A stretch of 64,000 bases of DNA from Bradyrhizobium sp. U87765 SZCCT0048 (GTDB lineage Bacteria > Pseudomonadota > Alphaproteobacteria > Rhizobiales > Xanthobacteraceae): positions 248,001 to 312,000 of the forward strand of contig NZ_JAFCMM010000002.1 of NCBI RefSeq assembly GCF_018131225.1. The letters run 5' to 3'. Below the pieces are notes generated by a model that was not told the DNA's origin, ran no database searches, and worked only from the letters and a program-made list of their open reading frames with translations. Positions 32,322 through 39,437 of the stretch are shown here, one piece after another; position 1 is the first letter of the stretch; each line of letters opens with the position of its first letter. The translations under genes were made by a program, and so were the position numbers.

Positions 32322-33257
32322 ATCACCGCCGAGGATCTGCGCTTCTTCACCGCCGTAGCGGGCGCGCGCTCGCTCGCCGCGGCCGCGCGCGAGCTCAATG
32401 TCTCCCCGCCCGCGGTCAGCCAGCGGCTGCGCGCGCTGGAGGAGCGGCTCGGCGTGCAGCTCGTCAACCGCTCCGGCCGCGTGCTGACCCTGAGCGACGA
32501 AGGCGAGCTGCTGGCCGATCGCGGCCTGCGCGTGCTCGGCTCGCTCGAGGAACTCGAGGACGCCTTCGCCGACCGGCGTGGCCAGGTCACCGGCCATCTG
32601 CGCATCGTCGCGCCGCTCGGCTTCGGCCGTCGTCATGTCGCAGGGGTCGTCGCCGCCTTCCATGCCGCACATCCCCAGGTCGTCGTCGACCTGCAGCTGT
32701 CGGACCGGCTCGGCCGCGTGCCCGCCGACGCCTGGGATCTCACCGTCCATGTCGGCGAAGGCAAGGACCTGACGCCGAGCCTGAGCCAGCGCACGCTCGC
32801 GCCGAACCGGCGCATCCTGTGCGCGGCGCCGGGCTATCTCGCACGCCATCCCGCGCCCCGCACGCCCGAGGATCTGCCGCAACACGCCTGCATTGCGCTC
32901 CGCGAGAACGACGAAGACGTGACGCTGTGGCGCTTCGGCGTGCGCGGCGGCCGCGACAGCCGCGTGCGCATCGAACCCTCGCTGGCGAGCAACGACGGCG
33001 AAGTGGTGCGGGCCTGGGCGCTCGCCGGGCTCGGCATCATCATCCGCTCGGAGTGGGACGTCGCTGACGACCTCCGCGCCGGGCGTCTCGTGCCGCTGCT
33101 CGACGCCCATCCGCTGCCCGACGCGCCGGTGGTCGTGCTGTTCGGCGCGCGTCGTCAGGCGCGGGCGAACCGCGCTCAATTGTTCGTCGAAGCCCTCGCT
33201 GCCGCGCTCAGCCCGCCCCCCTGGCGCACGCCGCCAAAGCGTCCATCCCGCCGCTGA
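32319..33257 (+). CDS. LysR-family transcriptional regulator
   Basis: This 312-residue regulator has an N-terminal winged helix (DLRFFTAVAGARSLAAAARELNVSPPAVSQRLRALEERLGVQL) and a substrate-binding effector domain. The latter ends in GLGIIIRSEWDVADDLRAGRLV, typical of the CrgA/DsdC-like branch. Start 32319 fits the family N-terminus (MITAEDL) although no Shine-Dalgarno site is visible; it coincides with the palindrome at 32302-32321. It is divergent from the D-amino-acid-lyase-like pseudogene, RidA and HAD genes and presumably regulates them. Confidence 0.93.
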   Translation: MITAEDLRFFTAVAGARSLAAAARELNVSPPAVSQRLRALEERLGVQLVNRSGRVLTLSDEGELLADRGLRVLGSLEELEDAFADRRGQVTGHLRIVAPLGFGRRHVAGVVAAFHAAHPQVVVDLQLSDRLGRVPADAWDLTVHVGEGKDLTPSLSQRTLAPNRRILCAAPGYLARHPAPRTPEDLPQHACIALRENDEDVTLWRFGVRGGRDSRVRIEPSLASNDGEVVRAWALAGLGIIIRSEWDVADDLRAGRLVPLLDAHPLPDAPVVVLFGARRQARANRAQLFVEALAAALSPPPWRTPPKRPSRR

Positions 33258-33374
33258 CAACGCCGGTCGCTCACGACACGGCGCGCCCGCGATCCGACCG
33301 TCGTGTGCACGCGCAACGCCATCGTTCCCGCGCCGCCGCCGAACATGCAGGGCTCGCGGCAGCGCCATTGAGCG

Positions 33375-33445
33375 TTGACACCTCCCCGCTTTGGTAGAAT
33401 AGTCACACATAAAGTAACAATCGCATCAGACGATGTTACAATTAT
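33375..33445 (+). promoter_or_regulatory. Promoter and DeoR-type operator region of the CUT2 sugar importer
   Basis: TTGACA (33375-33380) is followed after 17 bases by a weak -10, AATAGT (33398-33403). Just downstream lie GTAACAATCG (33414-33423) and CGATGTTACAAT (33431-33442), an imperfect inverted pair. The strings TAACAATC and ATGTTAC both recur in the control region between deoR and deoC (38253-38272), suggesting one repressor for both operons. Confidence 0.5.
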
Positions 33446-33478
33446 CCCAATGACAGCCGTCGGCGGGGGAGGACGTCC

Positions 33479-35059
33479 ATGAACCAGCCGCGCCCGCCCA
33501 TGGCCGAGGGCCGGCCACATCCACCGCTCGTCAGGGTCGCAGGCGTCACCAAGAGTTTTGGTGGTGCGCGGGCGTTGCGCGGCGTCAATCTCGAGGTCCG
33601 TTCCGGCGAAGTGCACGCCCTGCTCGGCGAGAACGGCGCGGGCAAGTCGACGCTGATCAAAATCCTGAGCGGCGTCCACGGCAGCGACGGTGGCCGCATC
33701 GAAATCGCCGGCCAGCCGGTGATGTTCGACAGCCCGGCGCAATCGCGCGCCGCCGGCATCGCCGTCGTCTATCAGGATCTCAGCCTGGTCGAATCCCTGA
33801 GCGTCGCCGACAACCTGCTGCTCGGCCGCGAGCCGCGCGACCGCTTCGGCTTTCTCCGGAAGAAACATCTACTCGACGAAGCCGAAACGTTTCTGAAACA
33901 GCTTGGCATCCCGCTCGACCCGCGCGCCAATGTCGGCGCGCTGCCATTCGCCTATCGCCAGATGACCGAGATCGCCAAGGCGCTAATGGGCGACGTGCGC
34001 GTGCTCATTCTCGACGAGCCAACATCGTCGCTGACCGGCGACGAGGTCCGCATCCTGTTCGACGCCATCGGCAAGGTGACGCGCCGCGGCGTCGGCGTCA
34101 TCTATGTCACCCACCGCCTCGACGAGGTGTTCCAGGTGTCTCAGCGCGTCACCGTGTTCCGCGACGGCGCCAATGCCGGCACCTTCGTCACCGCGAACAC
34201 CGACATGAAACGTCTGGTGTCGGCGATCATCGGGCCCGGCCATACGGTGGCCATGGACGCGGCGCGGCCGGCGGTGCCACGCCCCGTCGCCTCGGCGGCG
34301 CCGGTGCTGTCGCTTTCGGGCGTCGGCAACGAGCGGCTGCGCGCCGTGGATCTCACCGTGTGGCGCGGCGAGATCCATGGCCTCGCCGGACTGATCGGCA
34401 GCGGCCGCACCGAAATCCTGGAGACGGTGTTCGGCCTGCGCCACGTCGCGAGCGGCACGCTGGCGCTCGACGGCGAGACGTTCGCGCCGGCGAGCACGGC
34501 AGACGCTATCGGCCGCGGTGTCGCGCTTGTGCCGGAAGACCGCCACCTCCAGGGACTGGTTCTCGAACATTCCATCGAGCGCAACATCACGCTGGCGCGG
34601 CTGCGCCGGCTGACGGCATGGGGATGGGTGCGCCAACGCGCCGCCCGGCACGATGCCGAAGCCGCCGTACGCAAGCTTGCAGTGAAGGCGCAGGGCATCT
34701 CAAGCCCGGCGAAAACACTGTCCGGCGGCAACCAGCAGAAGGTGGTGTTCGCCAAGTGGAACGAGCCGCGGCCGCGGCTGCTGCTGCTCGACGAACCCAC
34801 CGTCGGCGTCGACGTCGGCGCCCGCGAGGAGATCTATGGCGTCATCCGCGCCGCCGCTGCGGAGGGAACCGGCGTGCTGCTGGTGTCGTCCGATCTCGCC
34901 GAACTGCTGCAGCTGTGCGACCGCATCTCCGTCGTCGTCGAGGGCGGCATCGTCGCCACCTTCGCGCGGCGCGACCTCGGCAGCGCGGAAGACCTTCACC
35001 ACCTGCTGCAACGCAGCCAGACCGACTACGAACGCTCCGTCCACGGGTTGCCCGCATGA
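33479..35059 (+). CDS. CUT2 sugar ABC transporter ATP-binding protein (RbsA-like)
   Basis: This 526-residue double ATPase contains two fused nucleotide-binding domains. The first has Walker A LLGENGAGKSTL, Walker B VLILDEPTSS and VTHRLDE. The second has the degenerate P-loop GLIGSGRTE usual in RbsA/XylG, signature LSGGNQQK and LLLLDEPTVGVDVG. It energises import of a monosaccharide through the permease encoded next, with which it overlaps by 4 bases. GGGGAGG precedes the ATG. The pairing with a kinase, RbsD, DeoC and a DeoR regulator downstream points to a pentose or deoxypentose. Confidence 0.94.
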   Translation: MNQPRPPMAEGRPHPPLVRVAGVTKSFGGARALRGVNLEVRSGEVHALLGENGAGKSTLIKILSGVHGSDGGRIEIAGQPVMFDSPAQSRAAGIAVVYQDLSLVESLSVADNLLLGREPRDRFGFLRKKHLLDEAETFLKQLGIPLDPRANVGALPFAYRQMTEIAKALMGDVRVLILDEPTSSLTGDEVRILFDAIGKVTRRGVGVIYVTHRLDEVFQVSQRVTVFRDGANAGTFVTANTDMKRLVSAIIGPGHTVAMDAARPAVPRPVASAAPVLSLSGVGNERLRAVDLTVWRGEIHGLAGLIGSGRTEILETVFGLRHVASGTLALDGETFAPASTADAIGRGVALVPEDRHLQGLVLEHSIERNITLARLRRLTAWGWVRQRAARHDAEAAVRKLAVKAQGISSPAKTLSGGNQQKVVFAKWNEPRPRLLLLDEPTVGVDVGAREEIYGVIRAAAAEGTGVLLVSSDLAELLQLCDRISVVVEGGIVATFARRDLGSAEDLHHLLQRSQTDYERSVHGLPA

Positions 35060-36051
35060 CCGATCTCGACGTGCCGACCATTGCCGCATCGACGCCCGTC
35101 CGGCCGCAAGGACGGCACAAGCTGCTGCAGACGCTGCTGCGCGGCGAACAGCCCTACATGCTGTACATCGCCTTCGTCATCCTGCTGGTGGTGTTCAGTT
35201 TCGCATCGCCCTGGTTTATGTCGGTCGACAACTTCCTCAACATCGGCCGGCAGACGACGCTGGTGTCGATCGTCGCCGTCGGCATGACCTTCGTGATCAT
35301 CGCCCGCCAGATCGATCTCTCGGTCGCCTCAGCGCTGGCGCTGTCGGGTATGGCCGCGGCGCTCGCCATGAGCCATGTCGCCAACAGCTGGATCGTCGGC
35401 GCGCTCGCCGGCCTCGGCACCGGCGCGCTGGTCGGCCTTGTCAACGGCATCCTCACCACCCAGCTCGCCATCCCCTCGTTCCTGGTCACGCTTGGAACCC
35501 TCAGCATGGCGCGCGGCCTCGCCATGATGGTCACCAACACCAAGCCGGTAATCATCACCAACGAGACCTATTTCGCGATCTTCGGCGAGGGCTCGCTGTT
35601 CGGCATCCCCGCGCCGATCGCCTGGACACTCGGTGCGATCGCCGTCGGCATCCTGTTGCTGCACTTCAATGTGTTCGGGCGGCGCATCTATGCCGCAGGC
35701 GGCAACCCGACCGCGGCGCTCTACTCCGGCATCCACATCAAGCGAGTGACGACGCTCGCCTTCGTGCTCACCGGCACCTTCGCCGGCCTCGCAGCGCTGG
35801 TGCTGTCGGCACGCTCGCATGCGGCGCGGCCGGACGTGGTTCAGGGCATGGAGCTCGACGTCATCGCCTCGGTGATCCTCGGCGGCTGCAGCCTGTTCGG
35901 CGGCCGCGGCTTCATCCTCGGCACGCTGCTCGGCAGCCTGATCATCGGCACGCTCAACAATGGCCTCGTGTTGCTCGGCGTCAGCTCGCCGCTGCAGCTG
36001 GTCATCAAGGGCGCAATCATCGTCGCTGCCGTGGCGTTCACCAAACGCTGA
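35056..36051 (+). CDS. CUT2 sugar ABC transporter permease (RbsC-like)
   Basis: This 331-residue inner-membrane protein has eight to ten hydrophobic segments. Family hallmarks are the N-terminal NFLNIGRQTTLVSIVAVGMTFVII, the IDLSV motif, GLVNGILTTQLAIPSFLVTLG and the late ILGGCSLFGGRGFILGTLLG. The start is fixed by the ATGA overlap with the ATPase gene. It forms the channel of the importer at 33479-37316. A stable hairpin separates it from the binding-protein gene. Confidence 0.94.
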   Translation: MTDLDVPTIAASTPVRPQGRHKLLQTLLRGEQPYMLYIAFVILLVVFSFASPWFMSVDNFLNIGRQTTLVSIVAVGMTFVIIARQIDLSVASALALSGMAAALAMSHVANSWIVGALAGLGTGALVGLVNGILTTQLAIPSFLVTLGTLSMARGLAMMVTNTKPVIITNETYFAIFGEGSLFGIPAPIAWTLGAIAVGILLLHFNVFGRRIYAAGGNPTAALYSGIHIKRVTTLAFVLTGTFAGLAALVLSARSHAARPDVVQGMELDVIASVILGGCSLFGGRGFILGTLLGSLIIGTLNNGLVLLGVSSPLQLVIKGAIIVAAVAFTKR

Positions 36052-36060
36052 CTTCGACAG

Positions 36061-36096
36061 GATGCCGCGCGCCGGCCGTCACCGCCGCGCGGCATC
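36061..36096 (+). other. Intercistronic hairpin before the sugar-binding-protein gene
   Basis: GATGCCGCGCG (36061-36071) pairs perfectly with CGCGCGGCATC (36086-36096) around a 14-base loop. There is no T-run, so it is more likely an mRNA-stability or processing element than a terminator. Confidence 0.55.
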
Positions 36097-36158
36097 GGGA
36101 GGCAAGGCCGCCGGCCTCATTCGACAGGCGACCGCAAAACGACAACCGGGAGGAAACC

Positions 36159-37316
36159 ATGACAACAGCCATCCTGCGCCACAGACCCCTGAAAACGGCA
36201 ATGCTCGCCGCCGCTGCGACCGCGGCGCTGGCGACCTCAGCCCTCGCGGAAGTCCCGGCGACCTGCGTCAAGGGCGTCGATCTTGCAACGCTCGGCCCGA
36301 AATCGATCGTCGGCCAGGGGCCGCATGGCGAGAAGGCGGCTTCGCCGGAAGTCCTGGCGCTGTCGGAGGCCGACGCCGCCAAGGTCAAGGCCGGCAATTT
36401 CAAGGTCGGCATCTCCATGCAGACCGTCAATCTCGACTGGGCGCAGCTGCAGATCCAGGGCATCACCGACACGCTGAAGAAGTACGGCGTCACCGTCACC
36501 GGCGTCGCCTCGGCCGAATACCAGGTCGACAAGCAGATCGCCGACATCGAGAACACCATCCAGCAGCATCCCGACGGCATCATCTCCATCCCCGTCGACT
36601 TCACCGCCACGGCGCCGACCTACAAGAAGGTATCGAAAGCCGGCATCAAGCTGGTGCTGATGGACAGCATCCCGACTGGGCTGAAGCATCCCGAGGAGTA
36701 CGCCGCGATGATCTCCGCCGACAGCCAGGGCAACGGCCAGATCGCGGCGCAGATCCTGGCGTCCTGCGTGCCGCAGGGCGCGACCATCGGCCTCGTCAAT
36801 TTCGGCGTCGACTATTTCAGCACCAACGAGCGCACCAAGGGCGTGCGCGAATGGATGCAGAAGAACCGGCCCGACATCAAGATGAAGCAGGTCGACTTCA
36901 CCGATCCACCGAAGGTGTCGCAGATCGCCGGCGACTTCCTCACCGGCAATCCCGACATCAAGGGGCTGTTCGCGGTGTGGGACCAGCCGGCGCTCGACAC
37001 GCTGAGCGCGATGCGCGCCCAGGGCGTCGACATTCCCGTCACCACCGTCGATCTCGGCCTGCAGTCGGCGATCGAGATCGCCAAGGGCGGCCCGCTGAAA
37101 GCAACGGGATCGCAGCGCCCCTATGACCAGGGTGTCGCCGAAGCGCTGGCGATGATGAACGCGCTGATCGGCAAGGCGACGCCGGCGTGGGTCGGCGTGC
37201 AGTCGCTGCCGGTGGTGCAGTCCAACGTGCTGGAATCCTACAAGACGGTGTTTAAGAAGGATCCGCCGAAGGAATTGACCGACGCCTGCGACAAGGCCAA
37301 GCCGGCCTGCAACTGA
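36159..37316 (+). CDS. CUT2 sugar-binding periplasmic protein (RbsB-like)
   Basis: This 385-residue protein has a standard signal peptide (cleavage near residue 30, after SALA) and the periplasmic-binding fold of peripla_BP_4: FKVGISMQTVNLDWAQLQIQGI, IENTIQQHPDGIISIPVD, then the hinge and ligand segments GLFAVWDQPALDT. It is longer than ribose-binding protein by an N-terminal insertion of about 50 residues and a cysteine pair at the C-terminus (DACDKAKPACN). GGGAGGAAA precedes the ATG. It delivers the sugar to the RbsA/RbsC-like pair. Confidence 0.93.
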   Translation: MTTAILRHRPLKTAMLAAAATAALATSALAEVPATCVKGVDLATLGPKSIVGQGPHGEKAASPEVLALSEADAAKVKAGNFKVGISMQTVNLDWAQLQIQGITDTLKKYGVTVTGVASAEYQVDKQIADIENTIQQHPDGIISIPVDFTATAPTYKKVSKAGIKLVLMDSIPTGLKHPEEYAAMISADSQGNGQIAAQILASCVPQGATIGLVNFGVDYFSTNERTKGVREWMQKNRPDIKMKQVDFTDPPKVSQIAGDFLTGNPDIKGLFAVWDQPALDTLSAMRAQGVDIPVTTVDLGLQSAIEIAKGGPLKATGSQRPYDQGVAEALAMMNALIGKATPAWVGVQSLPVVQSNVLESYKTVFKKDPPKELTDACDKAKPACN

Positions 37317-37332
37317 CGGGGTATCGCGCTTC

Positions 37333-37354
37333 GGGTCCGGCTCCGGCCGGGCCC
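37333..37354 (+). terminator. Hairpin between convergent importer and regulator genes
   Basis: GGGTCCGGC (37333-37341) pairs with GCCGGGCCC (37346-37354), with one wobble, around TCCG. It sits between two convergent stop codons, where a bidirectional end is expected, but lacks an adjacent T-run. Confidence 0.4.
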
Positions 37355-37389
37355 ACGGCCGCGGCAGAATGTTTTCCCGCCGGCGCGCG

Positions 37390-38193
37390 TCAGGACGCCT
37401 TGGTCACGTAGTCGACCGGCAGTGCCTTGAACGGCTTGCGCTGCTCGCTCGCCGCCGCGCCGCCGACGATGATCCGCGAGAAGGCGTCGAGATCGGCGAA
37501 CGACGCCGGCTTGAGGCTGCCGAGCTTGCTGGCGTCGACCACCAGGATGCTCTCCATCGCGGTGGCGATGACCGCCTGCTTGACCGCGACCTCGTGGAAA
37601 TTCGAACAGCTCGCGCCGCGTGTCGGATGGACGCCGCCAGCGGAAATAAACGCCTTGTTGATGCCGAGGCGGCGCAGATAGGACAGGCCCTCGTCCGACG
37701 AGAAAGACTGCGACGAGGCGTGATACAGGCCGCCGATCAGCATCACCTGCGTCGCCGGCCGCCGCGCCACAATGGTCGCGACATTGAGCGAATAGCAGAT
37801 CACCGACAGCGGCATCTCGTCGGGCAGGCATTCGGACAGCGTCTGCATCGTGGTGCCGCAGTCGATGAAGATCGTCTCGCCGTCCTTGAGCGAGGCGGCC
37901 GCAGCGCGGCACGCAAGGCGCTTGTCCTGGGTGTGCTGATCGATCTCCTGCTCGAGCGTGTACTTGATGCCGGTCGGCGACGCGGCATTGACGACATAGC
38001 CGCCGAGACAGGCGAGCGACGCATCCGATGCCGCAAGATCGCGGCGCACGGTCATTTCCGAGACGTTGAGCAATTCGGCCGCGGCCCGCAGGTGCAAGGC
38101 GCCATTGCTTTCGACCGCGCGGCGCAGGCGCTGCAGGCGTTGTTCTCGCGTTTCACTCGGGCGGGCACTGGGAATCTCGGCCATCTTGCTCAT
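37390..38193 (-). CDS. DeoR-family transcriptional repressor
   Basis: This is a 267-residue regulator. The N-terminal helix-turn-helix is LHLRAAAELLNVSEMTVRRDLAA (DeoR signature). The C-terminal sugar-phosphate-sensing domain has IFIDCGTTMQTLSECLP and the later SAGGVHPTRGASCSNFHEVAVKQAVI. Such repressors bind a phosphorylated pathway sugar and release operators. It is divergent from deoC, and the inter-gene region and the CUT2 importer promoter share TAACAATC and ATGTTAC strings, making it the natural regulator of the whole 33479-47883 locus. Confidence 0.94.
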   Translation of the reverse strand: MSKMAEIPSARPSETREQRLQRLRRAVESNGALHLRAAAELLNVSEMTVRRDLAASDASLACLGGYVVNAASPTGIKYTLEQEIDQHTQDKRLACRAAAASLKDGETIFIDCGTTMQTLSECLPDEMPLSVICYSLNVATIVARRPATQVMLIGGLYHASSQSFSSDEGLSYLRRLGINKAFISAGGVHPTRGASCSNFHEVAVKQAVIATAMESILVVDASKLGSLKPASFADLDAFSRIIVGGAAASEQRKPFKALPVDYVTKAS

Positions 38194-38252
38194 GAAGCCT
38201 GCTTACCCCGTTGACAACGGTCTTACAATGATGTGATGATCGAAACAACAAA

Positions 38253-38272
38253 ATGTTACGATAATAACAATC
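38253..38272. promoter_or_regulatory. Candidate DeoR operator between the regulator and deoC
   Basis: ATGTTACGATAATAACAATC contains the dyad TGTTA-N6-TAACA (38254-38269). ATGTTAC and TAACAATC each recur at 33414-33442 in front of the CUT2 importer. A TTGACA hexamer lies nearby at 38211. Confidence 0.5.
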
Positions 38273-38381
38273 AAGCCGGCAAGCGACAGACCGCACACAT
38301 CGCGTGACGGCCGCGCCACGCTGGCGAACCGGGAGGCACGCATGCTGCCATCGCAACGATCGCCATCAGCGACTGCGTTCG

Positions 38382-39437
38382 ATGTCCTCGCATGTGTGTA
38401 GCGCTTCGATGCCGAGCAGTGTCTTGATCTCCGATCCGTCCGCAGCGCCGTCGCGCAGCCATGACCGCGTGCACGCGCGCAACACGCCGCTTGTCCGCAA
38501 CGACGGCTGCGCGCTTGAGCTCGACGGCATCGACGATATCCGCATCAACCTGTCCGCCGCCGAGCGCCGCGTCGCGACGCTGCCGGGACGGCGCACGGTG
38601 AAGAACGACGCCCAGGCGGCATGGCTGCTCAAGGCCGTCGCCTGCATCGACCTCACCACCCTCAACGGCGACGATACCGCCGGCCGGGTGAAGCGGCTGT
38701 GCGCCAAGGCGCGCGCGCCGGTGCGCGCCGACATCCTCGATGCCCTCGGCTTCGGCGGGCGCAGCGTCCACACCGGCGCGGTGTGCGTCTATCACCGCTT
38801 CGTCGCCACCGCCGTCGAGGCGCTCGACGGCTCCGGCATTCCTGTCGCCGCGGTGTCGACCGGCTTTCCGGCCGGCCTCGTGCCCCACGACGTCAAGCTG
38901 CGCGAGATCGAAGCCTCGGTCCACGACGGTGCGGCCGAGATCGACATCGTCATCACCCGCGAACATGTCCTGACCGGTGACTGGCCGGCGCTCTATCAGG
39001 AAGTCAGGGACTTTCGCGCCGCCTGCGGCGAGGCTCATCTCAAGACCATCCTCGCCACCGGCGACCTCAAGACGCTGCGCAATGTCGCGAGGGCATCGAT
39101 GGTCTGCATGATGGCGGGCGCCGACTTCATCAAGACCTCCACCGGCAAGGAAGGCGTCAACGCCACGCTGCCGGTCACGCTGGCGATGCTGCGAATGATC
39201 CGCCTCTATCAGGCGCGCACCGGCTTCAAGGTCGGCTTCAAGCCGGCCGGCGGCATTTCCACCGCCAAGGACGTGCTGAACTATCAGTTCCTGATGAAGG
39301 AGGAATTGGGACGCGACTGGCTCGAACCAGAGCTGTTCCGGATCGGCGCGTCGAGCCTGCTGGCCGATATCGAACGTCAGCTCGAGCACCATGTCACCGG
39401 CCGCTATTCGGCCTTCAACCGCCATCCCCTGGCATGA
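38382..39437 (+). CDS. deoC: 2-deoxyribose-5-phosphate aldolase, long eukaryote-like form
   Basis: This class I aldolase has about 351 residues. It splits 2-deoxyribose-5-phosphate into acetaldehyde and glyceraldehyde-3-phosphate. The Schiff-base lysine is in GADFIKTSTGK, the second conserved lysine in VGFKPAGGI, and the early block ACIDLTTLNGDDT resembles the long animal/rhizobial enzymes rather than the 250-residue E. coli type. The start is uncertain: ATG 38382 and ATG 38409 are both possible and neither has a clear ribosome site. Its stop overlaps the dehydrogenase start by 4 bases, so the acetaldehyde-producing and aldehyde-oxidising enzymes are translationally coupled. Confidence 0.93.
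   Translation: MSSHVCSASMPSSVLISDPSAAPSRSHDRVHARNTPLVRNDGCALELDGIDDIRINLSAAERRVATLPGRRTVKNDAQAAWLLKAVACIDLTTLNGDDTAGRVKRLCAKARAPVRADILDALGFGGRSVHTGAVCVYHRFVATAVEALDGSGIPVAAVSTGFPAGLVPHDVKLREIEASVHDGAAEIDIVITREHVLTGDWPALYQEVRDFRAACGEAHLKTILATGDLKTLRNVARASMVCMMAGADFIKTSTGKEGVNATLPVTLAMLRMIRLYQARTGFKVGFKPAGGISTAKDVLNYQFLMKEELGRDWLEPELFRIGASSLLADIERQLEHHVTGRYSAFNRHPLA

Noticed and set aside
36061..36096. Rho-independent terminator between permease and binding-protein genes
   Set aside because: There is no T-run after the stem and the three importer genes must be co-expressed; recorded as an intercistronic hairpin.
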